The notes: generated by a model not told the origin, from the sequence alone. 64,000 bases of DNA from Acidobacteriota bacterium (GCA_003225315.1 QHZD01000021.1:62001-126000), one strand, 5' to 3'. Positions 1-9,851 are shown, numbered from the stretch's first letter. Program-made: numbers and translations.

Positions 1-372
1 ATCGAGCGCGCCGCTGCGATGTGGTTCACTCCGCGGATTACGCTGCTGCCGTACTCCGGCCGGCTGTGGCCGCTCGCGGAAAGTTACCACAGCAATCCGG
101 CGGACTTTGAAGTTACGCTTGGCTTGGCGCTGCTCAACGTTCTATATGTTGGAATGGCACTTGCCGCCGCGTGGTTCTGGCGCGCGAATCCTGGGGTGTT
201 ACTGATCGCGACATTCATCGTTGTTCGCACGGCATTCTTCACGCAAGTGCAGACCTGTGAGCCGCGTTACATCCTGGAGTGCTTCCCCGCCGTGCTCGCT
301 CTGGCCGCGCAACTCTTCCGGAGGTCAGTACAGGTACGGCGTGCGCAACCCGTGCTAGCAAATTCGAAGTGA
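1..372 (+). CDS. C-terminal part of a multi-pass membrane protein, probably GT-C/PMT-like glycosyltransferase (5' truncated)
   Basis: The reading frame is open from the first base of the window, so the start lies outside. About 123 residues are visible. They hold hydrophobic segments (LGLALLNVLYVGMALAAAWF, then VLLIATFIVV) followed by a C-terminal EPRYILE element. An EPRY-type motif before the last membrane helix is common in dolichyl-phosphate-mannose/ArnT-like glycosyltransferases of the inner membrane, which use lipid-linked sugars. A second protein of this general type lies at 44059-45765. Family assignment from the tail alone is an inference. Confidence 0.5.
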   Translation: MERAAAMWFTPRITLLPYSGRLWPLAESYHSNPADFEVTLGLALLNVLYVGMALAAAWFWRANPGVLLIATFIVVRTAFFTQVQTCEPRYILECFPAVLALAAQLFRRSVQVRRAQPVLANSK

Positions 373-379
373 ATTTTTC

Positions 380-2074
380 TTATTGGACGTTCACTTTGGT
401 GTCGGATTGTTGATGCGGCGCGATCTCGACGCTTTCTCCGCCGGCCAGATATTTTTTCAATACATCCGGATCGTCCCATTCCAAATCCCAGCCGTCTTCA
501 ATGGCCATGAGCGTATAGCGGCCGGGAACAACAGCGTTCAGCGAGAAAGTTCCATCGGAATCGGATTGGTCGCGGCGAAAAAGCGCAGGATTGCTGCGCA
601 GATCGAGCGGCGCGAGAACGATCATTACGCCGGAGACCGGCTTGTCTTTCTTGAGCGCTGTGCCGGTGATGTGGCCGGTGCCTTTCGAAGCGTTGATGGT
701 AACGCTCACGTCCTGCGCGCCAGCGATTTGAAAGGAACGGCCGGTGGTCTTGATGCCGGTGGAGGAGAGGCTGCGAATAAAGAGGGCTTGTGGCTCGATG
801 ATGACAAGCTCATAGCTTCCCATTTCAGAGGGATTGTTCTTGAGTGAAAACTCGCCTGTTGCGGAAACGTCCGCGGTAAAGCCCTGCCCGGTAGTGACAT
901 TTCGAAGCAGAACGCGAGCAGGCTGAGGAACAGGGGAGGCGTCGTCCAGTTTGAGAATTCCGCTGACCACAACGGAGGGGGCGCTTTGCGTCGCGTCAAT
1001 CTCCGCGTCATTCGAAACCTGAAGGCTCTGGGTGCGGCGGGTCGTCGCGTTCCCGTTTGGAGTCATCACTGCGAGGCTCAAACGACCCGGAGGAACACCA
1101 CCGACTTCCATCAAGCCGGGAGCCACTTGATGGAAAGAAACGGGGACGTGAATTTCGCGGCCTTCCGCAACAGACTGTGTGACTTGAATGTTTACACCTT
1201 GATTCGGGTCCGCGGCAGGCGCTCTGACCAGGAAGTGGAGAGCAGGGATAGGACGAAGGCGAAAATCGGCGATAGCCATTTCGCCAGCATGAAGCGCAAG
1301 AGGGGCGGCGCCGGAAATGTCGTTCGAATCGGGAAAGAACATCACGGGATAAACGACATCGAGAGTCTGGTCCTGCTCGGAGAAAGACGGAGGGTCGGCT
1401 TCCTGGACGTTCTGGTTATCTTGGCTCATACGATGACGAGTATTGTGCTGCGCATACCAAGGCCGGGCGGAAACAGAGACGAAGTAGATCCCGGGAGGCA
1501 GGTGGCCAAAATGATAGCGGCCCTGATCGTCGGTTGGCTTCTGGCCGAAGGAGGAGGTGCGGCGCCGGCCTCCGACGAGATTTTCGCGGAAGAGCATGAC
1601 CATGGCGCGGCGGACGGGATCGTCGGATTCATCGCGGACTTCGCCCGAAATGGACGCGGAAGGCCGCAAACCGAAAGTCAGATTTTCCGATTCCAGGCCC
1701 GGACCGACGACGATCGCGGTCGTGAAGTTTTCGTGTTGCTGATACATCTGAGGGAAGTAGCCGCGGTGATGAGCAGTCAGGGAGTATTTACCGGGAAGCA
1801 CGTCGGCGAAAGCGAATCGGCCTTCGGGGTCCGTGAGCTCGGTGCGGCCAGAATCGGGAGGGACACGCGCACCAGCGGACGCTGAAACATTTATGCTGAC
1901 CGACGCGCGGGCGAGCGGCTGGCCGGTGATGGCGTCGATGACTCTGCCACTGATTCGAAAGGAGGAAGGAGCGGCGGGAGCTTGTGGTTGAGCTGGCTGA
2001 GGATTTTGCGCCTGCTGAAAAAATGCGAGAAGAAAGAGAATTTGCAGTAGTTTGAGTGCGAACATGAGAGTCAC
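380..2074 (-). CDS. Secreted carboxypeptidase-regulatory-like (Cna-B fold) domain protein
   Basis: This 564-residue protein has an N-terminal signal peptide (KLLQILFLLAFFQQAQ) and then a proline/alanine-rich linker. Several Ig-like CarboxypepD_reg/Cna-B modules follow: SGRVIDAITGQPLARASV near residues 42-60, SGEVRDESDDPVRRAMV near 145, and later copies with the typical G-x-Y-x-L ending. No catalytic motif is visible. Such proteins are abundant in Acidobacteria and are thought to act outside the inner membrane in adhesion or polymer binding. Its ATG overlaps the stop of the upstream gene by 4 nt (ATGA), so the two are translationally coupled and probably one operon. The specific function is unknown. 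Confidence 0.75.
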   Translation of the reverse strand: MTLMFALKLLQILFLLAFFQQAQNPQPAQPQAPAAPSSFRISGRVIDAITGQPLARASVSINVSASAGARVPPDSGRTELTDPEGRFAFADVLPGKYSLTAHHRGYFPQMYQQHENFTTAIVVGPGLESENLTFGLRPSASISGEVRDESDDPVRRAMVMLFRENLVGGRRRTSSFGQKPTDDQGRYHFGHLPPGIYFVSVSARPWYAQHNTRHRMSQDNQNVQEADPPSFSEQDQTLDVVYPVMFFPDSNDISGAAPLALHAGEMAIADFRLRPIPALHFLVRAPAADPNQGVNIQVTQSVAEGREIHVPVSFHQVAPGLMEVGGVPPGRLSLAVMTPNGNATTRRTQSLQVSNDAEIDATQSAPSVVVSGILKLDDASPVPQPARVLLRNVTTGQGFTADVSATGEFSLKNNPSEMGSYELVIIEPQALFIRSLSSTGIKTTGRSFQIAGAQDVSVTINASKGTGHITGTALKKDKPVSGVMIVLAPLDLRSNPALFRRDQSDSDGTFSLNAVVPGRYTLMAIEDGWDLEWDDPDVLKKYLAGGESVEIAPHQQSDTKVNVQ

Positions 2075-3717
2075 TCTTCCACTTTTACCGCTTCGAGCTC
2101 GATTTTTGCCTTCTGGTCAGGCGACAGCGTAATCCCGCTGGCTCGCACAAGGTATTTGCGCATGACGTCCGGATTTCTGTATTCGAGCTGCTCGGGATGG
2201 TCAACGGCAAGGAATTTGTATTCGCCGAGCGGAAGAAACGGCATCTGAAAGAATCCTTTCGGATCGGTCAGCTGAATGATTGGCGGAGTGGAAGAATGTT
2301 CGGAAAAGGCGAGAACCGTGGCGGTGAATGGATGATTGTCGAGCGCAACAGTTCCGCTGAGAGAAGCTCCGTCATCTCGGAGGGTAATCTCGATGGGTTG
2401 CGGAGCGCCGCCGGCTGGAATCGACAGATCGGATTGCAGAAGGTTGGTGGGGCCGGAAGTGGCGGACTGAACGTAAAGCAAGCCGTTGGGATTGATTTCA
2501 ACTCCGTACGTTCCGGGAGGGATATTTTGAAGTTCAAGCGAGGCAGAACCGCGCTCGCCGACTTGTTGGGAGCCGTGGCGGGACTCGAACATCCCCGAGG
2601 TATGCGAGACAAGCTGAACGTAGGCGGGAAAATAGTTTTCTTGCTGGGTGAATCGTTCCGAGCCGGTTCGAGAGGAGATGACGCGCATGCGGATGGGAAT
2701 GTTCGCGTTGGGTAACAGGGCGATGTGGATTCCGGAGAGATCGGCATTCACGGTTAACGGCAGGACGGCCGTCATAGAACGGCCGGGGCCGATTTGGGGG
2801 CCAGTGGGAGGCGCGTTCGCGAAAAGCGTGTAAGTCCCCGAAGGGATACAAGGGATGCGGAAGGCCCCGGTTGCGGGATCAAATCGATAGCCAGACGCTA
2901 AGTGCTTTCCCGCGGAATTGAGCACTTGAAGGTTGGCAAACTGGCCTGCAGCGTAGCCGATGATTGTGCCGGCGACGCGAAAGCAAGGTTGCGGGGACAG
3001 AGTGAAATTGATTTCAGCCCGCTTGCCCGGGACCATGGGAATTGGGGAAGCGAGAGAAATATCCGAGCCTGCCGGATAATAGACTACCGGGAAACCGAGC
3101 GCAGCGGAATTTGCAGAGCCGGAGGCAATCGGCACCGAACTCCCACTGGGTCCTGCCGACAAATAATACGTGCCGGGCTGAAGCTCGGCAATGCGGAACT
3201 CTCCGTCTTCATTCGTCGCGCCGCCTTGGCGATCTTGCCAAACCTTGCGGCCGTTCTCCAGGCGCTGGACCACCAGCTGAACGGGCAGATTTTCGATAGG
3301 TTCGCCATCGTCTCCTGTGATCCGGCCATAGATGACGCCTTCGGGAACGAGCTTGAGGATGGCGGGCGAAACGTCTGGCCCGATATCAACAACCGGCCTT
3401 CTAAATCTGGGAAGCCCGTTTTCTAGCTCTTCTTCTGAGAAAAAACCAGGCTTTCGAACGGTGATGGGGGTCTGGCCGGCGAAAAGGCCGTCAAATTGGA
3501 ATCTCCCGTCGGGCCCGGTTAGCCGAGAAGACTGTCCATTCATATAGATTTGAACGAGAGCGCCGCGGATGGCTTCACCGGTGACGGAATTGACGACCGT
3601 TCCGGTCAGAGAATACTTGTCCTGGATAGAGGGCCGCAGGGATTGCGGAAACGCCAAGGAGCCCGTGGAGCAAAGAGATGCGGCAAGGAGAAATAGGAGA
3701 ATGGAGCGAACAACCAT
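2071..3717 (-). CDS. Secreted carboxypeptidase-regulatory-like domain protein (paralog of the downstream gene)
   Basis: From the ATG at 3717 it begins MVVRSILLFLLAASLCSTGSLA, a clean signal peptide. A GAAGG Shine-Dalgarno lies 8 nt upstream. An in-frame ATG at 3813 would place 32 hydrophilic residues before the signal sequence and is disfavoured. The mature part contains Cna-B/CarboxypepD_reg modules (LTGTVVNSVTGEAIRGALV and similar repeats). The C-terminal segment, ending DVMRKYLVRASGITL, parallels DVLKKYLAGGESVEI in the neighbour. That shared ending shows the two are tandem paralogs. No enzyme motif is seen. Confidence 0.75.
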   Translation of the reverse strand: MVVRSILLFLLAASLCSTGSLAFPQSLRPSIQDKYSLTGTVVNSVTGEAIRGALVQIYMNGQSSRLTGPDGRFQFDGLFAGQTPITVRKPGFFSEEELENGLPRFRRPVVDIGPDVSPAILKLVPEGVIYGRITGDDGEPIENLPVQLVVQRLENGRKVWQDRQGGATNEDGEFRIAELQPGTYYLSAGPSGSSVPIASGSANSAALGFPVVYYPAGSDISLASPIPMVPGKRAEINFTLSPQPCFRVAGTIIGYAAGQFANLQVLNSAGKHLASGYRFDPATGAFRIPCIPSGTYTLFANAPPTGPQIGPGRSMTAVLPLTVNADLSGIHIALLPNANIPIRMRVISSRTGSERFTQQENYFPAYVQLVSHTSGMFESRHGSQQVGERGSASLELQNIPPGTYGVEINPNGLLYVQSATSGPTNLLQSDLSIPAGGAPQPIEITLRDDGASLSGTVALDNHPFTATVLAFSEHSSTPPIIQLTDPKGFFQMPFLPLGEYKFLAVDHPEQLEYRNPDVMRKYLVRASGITLSPDQKAKIELEAVKVEE

Positions 3718-3855
3718 ATCTGGTGCCTTCGAAGCCGGTTCAGTTCGGCGATAGTTTACAACGGCTGTGATGCAGTTTGATTGGCCGGATTTGCCTGCGG
3801 CTAGGCTGTTCATGCGCCACTAACAAACAAGCGGACCAGCGGAAACAGTTAACGC

Positions 3856-3884
3856 TTGACAAGAACGCGGTAACGAAGTATCTC
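3856..3884 (+). promoter_or_regulatory. Candidate sigma-70 promoter for the lactate/glycolate permease
   Basis: A perfect TTGACA at 3856-3861 is followed after 17 nt by TATCTC at 3879-3884, about 125 nt before the GTG of the permease. It is the best housekeeping-type promoter in the divergent gap between the secreted-protein operon and the permease. Confidence 0.45.
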
Positions 3885-4009
3885 AGCGACCGAAATGCCT
3901 GGCTGCCGGGTTAGGAGGTGTGGCCCGGACAGGAATACTTATCGTTCGAACGCGGCTTGGAACGGGGCTCGTCTGAATTTCGCAAGGACAAGCATGCTGG
4001 AGGTTCACT

Positions 4010-5650
4010 GTGACTTGGACACAAGGGTACGATCCCCTGGGGCATTGGTGGCTTTCGACGCTCGTCGCGGCGCTGCCGGTAGTTGTGTTACTCGGAGCAT
4101 TGGCGGTTTTGCGCATTAAGGCCCACTGGGCTGCCCTCCTGGGCCTAGCCGCATCACTGGTGATCGCCGTCGGGGTATTCAAAATGCCTGCGGGGATGGG
4201 GGCGCGCACGGCGGTGTACGGCGCTTGCTACGGCCTTTTCCCTATCGGCTGGATCATCCTCAACGTCATTTTTATGTACGACATGAACTGCGCCTCAGGC
4301 CGCTTCAAAGTCCTGCAAGAGAGCTTGATGGGCATCACGCAGGACCGGCGTCTGCAGCTTCTGTTGATTGCCTTTTCGTTCGGAGCGTTTTTTGAGGGAG
4401 CAGCGGGGTTTGGCACACCCGTAGCGGTTACCGCGGCCATCCTGATTGGTTTGGGCTTCAAGCCGCTGCAAGCCTCGGGGCTTTCGCTCATTGCCAATAC
4501 AGCGCCGGTGGCGTATGGCGCGCTGGGTACACCCCTTATCGCTCTCCAGACGGTTACGGGACTCGACCTGTTACAGCTGAGTGGCATGGCCGGACGAATT
4601 CTTCCGTTCTTTTCCGTTCTGGTGCCGTTCTGGCTGTTGTGGGCCTTTGCCGGATTCAGCGGGATGCTTGAAATTTGGCCTGCTGTGCTCGTTGCCGGGG
4701 TCTTCTTCGCAATTCCGCAATTCCTGGTGTCCAATTTTCATGGGCCGTGGCTGGTGGACGTAGTTTCGGCGGTTTGCTCGATGGCAGCCGTAACCGTGTT
4801 GCTCTTCGTATGGCATCCCAAAAAGATTTGGGGGTTCGAGGGCCATGAAGCGGATCGCAGCGCGCGCGGCCAACACGGTCACAGCACGGGGGAGGTCATT
4901 AAAGCGTGGACACCTTGGGTCATTCTGAGCGTGCTGGTGTTTCTGTGGGGGCTCCCGAGCGTCAAAGCCTTTCTCGATAAGATCTCTATTTTCAAAATCC
5001 CCGTCGGTGGCCTGCACAACCTGATTCTGCGGGTGCCTCCGGTGGTCGCCAAGAACACGGCCGAGGCTGCGGTTTTTAATTTCAATTGGCTCTCCGCCAC
5101 GGGCAGTGGGATCCTGGTCGCAGCCATCATTTCCGGATTCGTGATGGGATTCGGCCCGCTGCAGATGCTTCGCCAATACGGGAAAACCTTGTACAAGGTG
5201 CGATTTTCTCTGATTACCATCGCCGCGATGATGTCCATCGGATTCATGACGCGTTACTCCGGCCTGGACGCGACAATGGGATTGGCGTTTGCTCGTACAG
5301 GAACCTTTTATCCATTTTTCGGCACACTTCTTGGATGGCTCGGCGTTGCGCTTACTGGGTCGGACACCGCGTCTAACGTGCTGTTCGGCAGCTTACAGAA
5401 AATCTCCGCCACGCAGGTTGGCGTCTCACCGACATTGATGGCAGCCGCCAATAGCTGCGGCGGCGTGATGGGCAAAATGATCGATGCGCAAAGCATCGTC
5501 GTCGCCAGCACGGCCACGGAATGGTATGGCCATGAGGGAGACATCCTGCGTTACGTCTTCTTCCACAGCATCGCGCTGGCTTGCCTGGTAGGTGTCCTGG
5601 TATTCATGCAGGCTTACGTCTTTCCATTCACCAAATTGGTCATCCATTGA
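4010..5650 (+). CDS. lctP: L-lactate/glycolate permease, LctP (LldP/GlcA) family
   Basis: This 546-residue inner-membrane protein matches the usual length (530-560) of the LctP family (TC 2.A.14), which imports L-lactate, D-lactate and glycolate with protons. It has many hydrophobic helices and the family signature AFSFGAFFEGAAGFGTPVAVTAA near residues 120-142. The late SCGGVMGKMIDAQSIVVA motif is also present. The start is GTG at 4010, with GGAGG six nt upstream. It precedes glcDEF on the same strand, which favours glycolate (GlcA role) or lactate as substrate. Which acid it carries cannot be settled from sequence. Confidence 0.88.
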   Translation: MTWTQGYDPLGHWWLSTLVAALPVVVLLGALAVLRIKAHWAALLGLAASLVIAVGVFKMPAGMGARTAVYGACYGLFPIGWIILNVIFMYDMNCASGRFKVLQESLMGITQDRRLQLLLIAFSFGAFFEGAAGFGTPVAVTAAILIGLGFKPLQASGLSLIANTAPVAYGALGTPLIALQTVTGLDLLQLSGMAGRILPFFSVLVPFWLLWAFAGFSGMLEIWPAVLVAGVFFAIPQFLVSNFHGPWLVDVVSAVCSMAAVTVLLFVWHPKKIWGFEGHEADRSARGQHGHSTGEVIKAWTPWVILSVLVFLWGLPSVKAFLDKISIFKIPVGGLHNLILRVPPVVAKNTAEAAVFNFNWLSATGSGILVAAIISGFVMGFGPLQMLRQYGKTLYKVRFSLITIAAMMSIGFMTRYSGLDATMGLAFARTGTFYPFFGTLLGWLGVALTGSDTASNVLFGSLQKISATQVGVSPTLMAAANSCGGVMGKMIDAQSIVVASTATEWYGHEGDILRYVFFHSIALACLVGVLVFMQAYVFPFTKLVIH

Positions 5651-5775
5651 GCCCGATGGCCCGCTAGGACTAAGAGACAGGAAGGCTCTCGTATTCCGAG
5701 GCGCGAGCCGATAGACGGCGTGAATCCTTCTTCTTTCTGAGGAAGAGCCGTACTATTCTTCCTCTGGGCACAAAG

Positions 5776-7224
5776 ATGGGCATGCAGACTTTCGATGAAT
5801 TGCGAGCCATTGTGGGTAAGCGCGGATTCATCTCTTCGCCCGAAGAGCTGCACACTTACGAGTGCGATGGACTAACGTATTTTCGCGTGATGCCTCGCGC
5901 TGTGCTTCTGCCCAATTCCACGGAACAAGTTCAGGCGATCGTGCGAATCTGCCACCGCGAACGGATGCCGTTCGTTGCGCGCGGCTCGGGGACAGGCTTG
6001 AGCGGCGGGGCGCTTCCGGTGGAAAACGGAATTGTCATCAGCCTGGCGCGGATGAACCATATTCTCGAGGTGGATTTTCCGAATGCGCGCGTGGTGGTTG
6101 AACCGGGCGTCATTAATCTGGATGTTACCGGGCGCGTGTCGCCGCAGGATTATTTTTACGCGCCCGATCCTTCGTCGCAATCGATCTGCAGCATCGGCGG
6201 AAACGTAGCGGAAAATTCAGGCGGGGCGCATTGCTTGAAATACGGATTCACGACGACGCACGTGCTGGGATTGGAAGTTGTTCTTCCTGATGGGACTCTG
6301 GTTCATTTTGGCGGAAAAACACTGGATGAGCCGGGATACGATTTGGCGGGTGTTTTCGTGGGTTCGGAAGGGACGCTGGGAATTGCAACCAAAGTTATTC
6401 TGCGTATCGTGAAGAGGCCGGAGTGCGTTCGAACGCTGCTCGCGGCGTTTCCATCCACGAACGAAGCGGGCGCAGCAGTGAGCGACATCATCGCGGCAGG
6501 AATGCTGCCTGCGGCGATTGAAATGATGGATAACCTCTCGATTCAAGCGGCAGAAGCCGCGGTCCATGCGAACTATCCAAACTGTGGCGGATTGCTTCTG
6601 GTGGAGCTGGATGGTCCCGTGGCGGAAGTCGAAGCCTTGATGACGCAGGTAAACGAGATTTGCCGTTCGAATGGCGCGTCGGAAATTCGCGTGGCCCAGT
6701 CGGATGCGGAACGCGCGCTGGTTTGGAAAGGGCGCAAAGCCGCTTTTGCGGCGATGGGACGAATCTCGCCGAACTACATTGTGCAGGACGGAGTGATTCC
6801 ACGCACCGCGCTTCCGCGGGTGCTGAGCGAGATTGAACGGCTCAGCAAAGAAGCGGGCGTGCGTGTGGCCAATGTGTTTCATGCGGGCGATGGAAACCTT
6901 CACCCGCTGGTTCTCTACGACCGCCGAATTTCCGGCCAGGAAAAGGCCGCCGAGGCGCTTTCGGCGCAGATTCTCGAACTGTGCATCGCTGCGGGCGGTT
7001 CGATCACCGGGGAACACGGCGTCGGCGAAGACAAGAAGAAAGCGATGGCAAAAATGTTTGCAGAGCCTGATTTGGCGACCATGCAGCGAGTGCGTTGCGC
7101 GTTCGATCCACTGCAGCTTTCGAATCCGACGAAAGTCTTTCCGACGCCGCGGCTTTGCGGCGAGAAACCCGGTGAGTACGTGCCGCATGCGAGCGAATCC
7201 GCGGGCATCGCGGAGCGCTACTGA
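5776..7224 (+). CDS. glcD: Glycolate oxidase FAD subunit GlcD
   Basis: GlcD is the flavoprotein subunit that oxidises glycolate (or D-lactate) to glyoxylate and passes electrons to the Fe-S subunit GlcF. This 482-residue protein has an N-terminal FAD_binding_4 domain with GSGTGLSGG (residues 70-78) and the segment around SICSIGGNVAENSGG near 136-150. A C-terminal FAD-oxidase domain carries the HAGDGNLHP motif (369-377) and the GEHGVGEDK motif. Length is normal. It lies 125 nt after the permease and 9 nt before glcE. A distantly related D-lactate dehydrogenase is the main alternative, but the D-E-F trio supports glycolate oxidase. Confidence 0.92.
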   Translation: MGMQTFDELRAIVGKRGFISSPEELHTYECDGLTYFRVMPRAVLLPNSTEQVQAIVRICHRERMPFVARGSGTGLSGGALPVENGIVISLARMNHILEVDFPNARVVVEPGVINLDVTGRVSPQDYFYAPDPSSQSICSIGGNVAENSGGAHCLKYGFTTTHVLGLEVVLPDGTLVHFGGKTLDEPGYDLAGVFVGSEGTLGIATKVILRIVKRPECVRTLLAAFPSTNEAGAAVSDIIAAGMLPAAIEMMDNLSIQAAEAAVHANYPNCGGLLLVELDGPVAEVEALMTQVNEICRSNGASEIRVAQSDAERALVWKGRKAAFAAMGRISPNYIVQDGVIPRTALPRVLSEIERLSKEAGVRVANVFHAGDGNLHPLVLYDRRISGQEKAAEALSAQILELCIAAGGSITGEHGVGEDKKKAMAKMFAEPDLATMQRVRCAFDPLQLSNPTKVFPTPRLCGEKPGEYVPHASESAGIAERY

Positions 7225-7233
7225 TACTTCCCG

Positions 7234-8526
7234 ATGGATGCCGCAACCAAACACGAGGCAAGCGGCCTGCATTCGGCGCTGCGCTACAAATTCATTGCGA
7301 TTGTGGGGAATGAGAATGTGCGAGCGGCAACTGCCGCGGATGCTGTGGGGGGAGTTCAGCCGAAGCTGGTGATTGAGGCGGGAACGGAAAGCGAGATTGC
7401 GGAGATTCTGCGTCTTTCGAACGCGGCGGGGCTGGCAGTGATTCCGTGGGGCGGTGGGACGAAGCTCGGCTGGGGAAACTCACCCGAGCGCGCGGATTTG
7501 GTTTTGTCAACGGCGCGGCTGAATGAAATCATCGAGCACGCCTGGGCGGACCTCACGGTGACTGTTGAAGCCGGTTGCACGATTCAGAGATTGCAGGAAA
7601 CGCTTGCGGAGCACGGGCAGCGATTGGCGCTTGATCCGCTGTGGCCGGAAAAAGCCACCATTGGCGGAGTGCTTTCAGCAAATGACAGCGGAGCGCTTCG
7701 TTCGCGTTTTGGCGCGCTGCGCGACCTGATCATCGGTGCGACGATTGCGCTGCCGGACGGCACGCTGGCGAGCAGCGGCGGCAAGGTGGTGAAAAACGTC
7801 GCCGGGTATGACTTGCCGAAACTTGTCACTGGCGCTCTGGGCACTCTCGGCATCATCACGCGCGCCGTGTTTCGGCTCCATCCACTGCCGCGAAACACGC
7901 GATCTTTTTCCGTTGCGACGGCCAATGCCGAGGAAGCGCAGCGGTTCGCGCTCGCTGTGCAGGATTCGAAGCTCGCGCACACGTTTCTTCAATCGCACTT
8001 TTCCGATGACGCTTCACCGGTCTCCGACATTTTGTTTGAAGGCACGGAAGCGGGCTTAGTGGCGCAAGAAGCGCAACTGCGAAATTTTGCCGCTCCTGCA
8101 AAAGTTTTGGAGTCTTCCACGTCAAGCTGGACAGCGCGCGAGAAGCTCTGGACCCCTGCTGATCCCGAGAATACGGCGATCGCAAAAATCAGCGTCTTGC
8201 CTGCAAACGTCGCTCGCACAATGAAACTGGTGGAGCACATTGCCAACGGGCAACAGGTCCGGTGGAGAGCGCTGGTGTATGCGACGGGGCTTGGATGGCT
8301 TCGCCTGGAAGGAAAAGTGGGAGCGTTGCGCAGCGCGCTTCAAGCATTGCGCGGCGAATTGGAAAGCCAGCAAGGATCGCTTGTCGCACTCCATCATCCC
8401 GAGAAAATGCCGTCATTCGACGCCTGGGGGAACGCGGGTGATGCGCTGCCCTTGATGAAAGCGGTGAAGCAGCAGCTCGATCCAAAGAGTACGCTGAACC
8501 CTGGCCGGTTTGTGGGTGGCATCTGA
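7234..8526 (+). CDS. glcE: Glycolate oxidase FAD-binding subunit GlcE
   Basis: This 430-residue protein is the second FAD_binding_4 subunit of the glycolate oxidase complex. It has the nucleotide-binding loop WGGGTKLGWGN near residues 71-81 and TIGGVLSANDSGALRSRFG near 140-160. A KVVKNVAGYDLPKL motif, characteristic of GlcE, follows. GlcE is somewhat longer here than the ~350 residues of the E. coli protein. It starts 9 nt after glcD. Its TGA overlaps the ATG of glcF by one base (TGATG), which indicates coupled translation. Confidence 0.9.
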   Translation: MDAATKHEASGLHSALRYKFIAIVGNENVRAATAADAVGGVQPKLVIEAGTESEIAEILRLSNAAGLAVIPWGGGTKLGWGNSPERADLVLSTARLNEIIEHAWADLTVTVEAGCTIQRLQETLAEHGQRLALDPLWPEKATIGGVLSANDSGALRSRFGALRDLIIGATIALPDGTLASSGGKVVKNVAGYDLPKLVTGALGTLGIITRAVFRLHPLPRNTRSFSVATANAEEAQRFALAVQDSKLAHTFLQSHFSDDASPVSDILFEGTEAGLVAQEAQLRNFAAPAKVLESSTSSWTAREKLWTPADPENTAIAKISVLPANVARTMKLVEHIANGQQVRWRALVYATGLGWLRLEGKVGALRSALQALRGELESQQGSLVALHHPEKMPSFDAWGNAGDALPLMKAVKQQLDPKSTLNPGRFVGGI

Positions 8527-9851
8527 TGGACGAATTGACCACAAAACAGGATTGCGTCAGTGCGTTTGACGCGCATCATCCGCCTTCGAACGAGATCATT
8601 GAAAAGTGCGTGCATTGCGGATTTTGCTTGCCGGTGTGCCCCACGTATGTTTTGTGGGGCCAGGAAATGGATTCGCCACGCGGGCGAATTTACCTGATGA
8701 AGGTTGCCGGCGAGGGCACCGCGGAAATGACCTCGAATTGGGTAAGCCACTTCGACAGTTGCCTGGGCTGCATGGCATGCATCACGGCGTGCCCCTCGGG
8801 AGTGGACTATGGAAAACTCATTGAGGCGACGCGCGCGCAGATCGAACGAAACACGGAACGTTCACGGGGAGAAAAACTCCACAGACGGTTTGTATTTGAA
8901 ACTTTTACGCGGCCGGATCGCTTGCGGCAAATGCGCTGGCCGCTGCTTGCGTACCAGAAAACCGGATTGCAGGCCGTCGTGCGCAGATCGGGGCTGCTGA
9001 AGCTGTTGCCGAAGAAGATTCGGGCGATGGAAGCGCTGCTCCCTAAGTTGGGACCGCGTGAGACGGTCGCGGAAGTCACGCCGCCAGCGGGAACGAAGAG
9101 GCGGCGAGTTGGCTTACTCCTGGGATGCGTGCAACGGGAGTTTTTTCCGCAGGTGAATGCGGCCACGACGCGAGTCCTGGCGGCGGAAGGTTGCGAAGTT
9201 GTGGCGCCGAGGGAACAGCCGTGTTGTGGCGCGTTGCTTGTGCACGCGGGCGAGGAAGCCGCGGCGGTGGAATTGGCGAAAAGGACGATCGAGGCGTTCG
9301 AACGCGCGAACGTCGAGACAATCGTTACGAATGCGGCGGGATGCGGGTCGAACGTGAAGGAATATGGCCATTTGCTCCGGGATGAGCCGGAGTATGCGGA
9401 ACGAGCCAAAGTGTTTGCCGCGAAGTGCAAAGACGTTAGCGAAATCCTGGCTGAACTAGAACCTCGCGCCAAGCGAAGTCCATTGAAACTGAGAGTGGCG
9501 TTTCATGACTCGTGCCATTTGCAGCATGCACAGGGAGTGCGCTCGCAGCCGCGGTCATTGCTCTCCAAGATTCCAGGTCTGGAGCTTGCGGAGATTCCTG
9601 AAGCAGCGATTTGCTGCGGGTCCGCGGGGATTTACAACCTGGTGCAGCCGGATGCAGCGAACGCGCTTGGCGACCGCAAGGCGGAGCTTATCGCGCCGTT
9701 GAAAGCGGATGTGGTGGCTACGGGGAATCCTGGTTGTTTGATACAGCTTCAAGCGTCGCTGGCACGGCACGGCTGGAAGATTCCCGTGGTGCATACAATT
9801 CAGATTGTAGATACATCGATTCGGGGCGAATCGGTCGACGCTTTGGGGTAG
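8526..9851 (+). CDS. glcF: Glycolate oxidase iron-sulfur subunit GlcF
   Basis: This 441-residue Fe-S subunit accepts electrons from GlcD/GlcE and delivers them to the quinone pool at the membrane. Two ferredoxin-type [4Fe-4S] motifs are present: C28-x2-C31-x2-C34-x3-C38 and C79-x2-C82-x2-C85-x3-C89. Two CCG domains follow, recognisable from EQPCCGALLVHAG near 230 and AAICCGSAG near 363-371. The start overlaps the glcE stop. It is the last gene of the permease-glcDEF unit. The next gene is convergent. Confidence 0.92.
   Translation: MDELTTKQDCVSAFDAHHPPSNEIIEKCVHCGFCLPVCPTYVLWGQEMDSPRGRIYLMKVAGEGTAEMTSNWVSHFDSCLGCMACITACPSGVDYGKLIEATRAQIERNTERSRGEKLHRRFVFETFTRPDRLRQMRWPLLAYQKTGLQAVVRRSGLLKLLPKKIRAMEALLPKLGPRETVAEVTPPAGTKRRRVGLLLGCVQREFFPQVNAATTRVLAAEGCEVVAPREQPCCGALLVHAGEEAAAVELAKRTIEAFERANVETIVTNAAGCGSNVKEYGHLLRDEPEYAERAKVFAAKCKDVSEILAELEPRAKRSPLKLRVAFHDSCHLQHAQGVRSQPRSLLSKIPGLELAEIPEAAICCGSAGIYNLVQPDAANALGDRKAELIAPLKADVVATGNPGCLIQLQASLARHGWKIPVVHTIQIVDTSIRGESVDALG

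Noticed and set aside
986-1885. Long plus-strand reading frame opposite the secreted Cna-B protein
   Set aside because: It lies inside a convincing minus-strand gene with a signal peptide. Its translation has no domain or ribosome-binding site.
6217-7272. 351-codon minus-strand frame over glcD
   Set aside because: It is antisense to a clear GlcD and rich in Arg/His, as expected of a shadow of a GC-rich gene.
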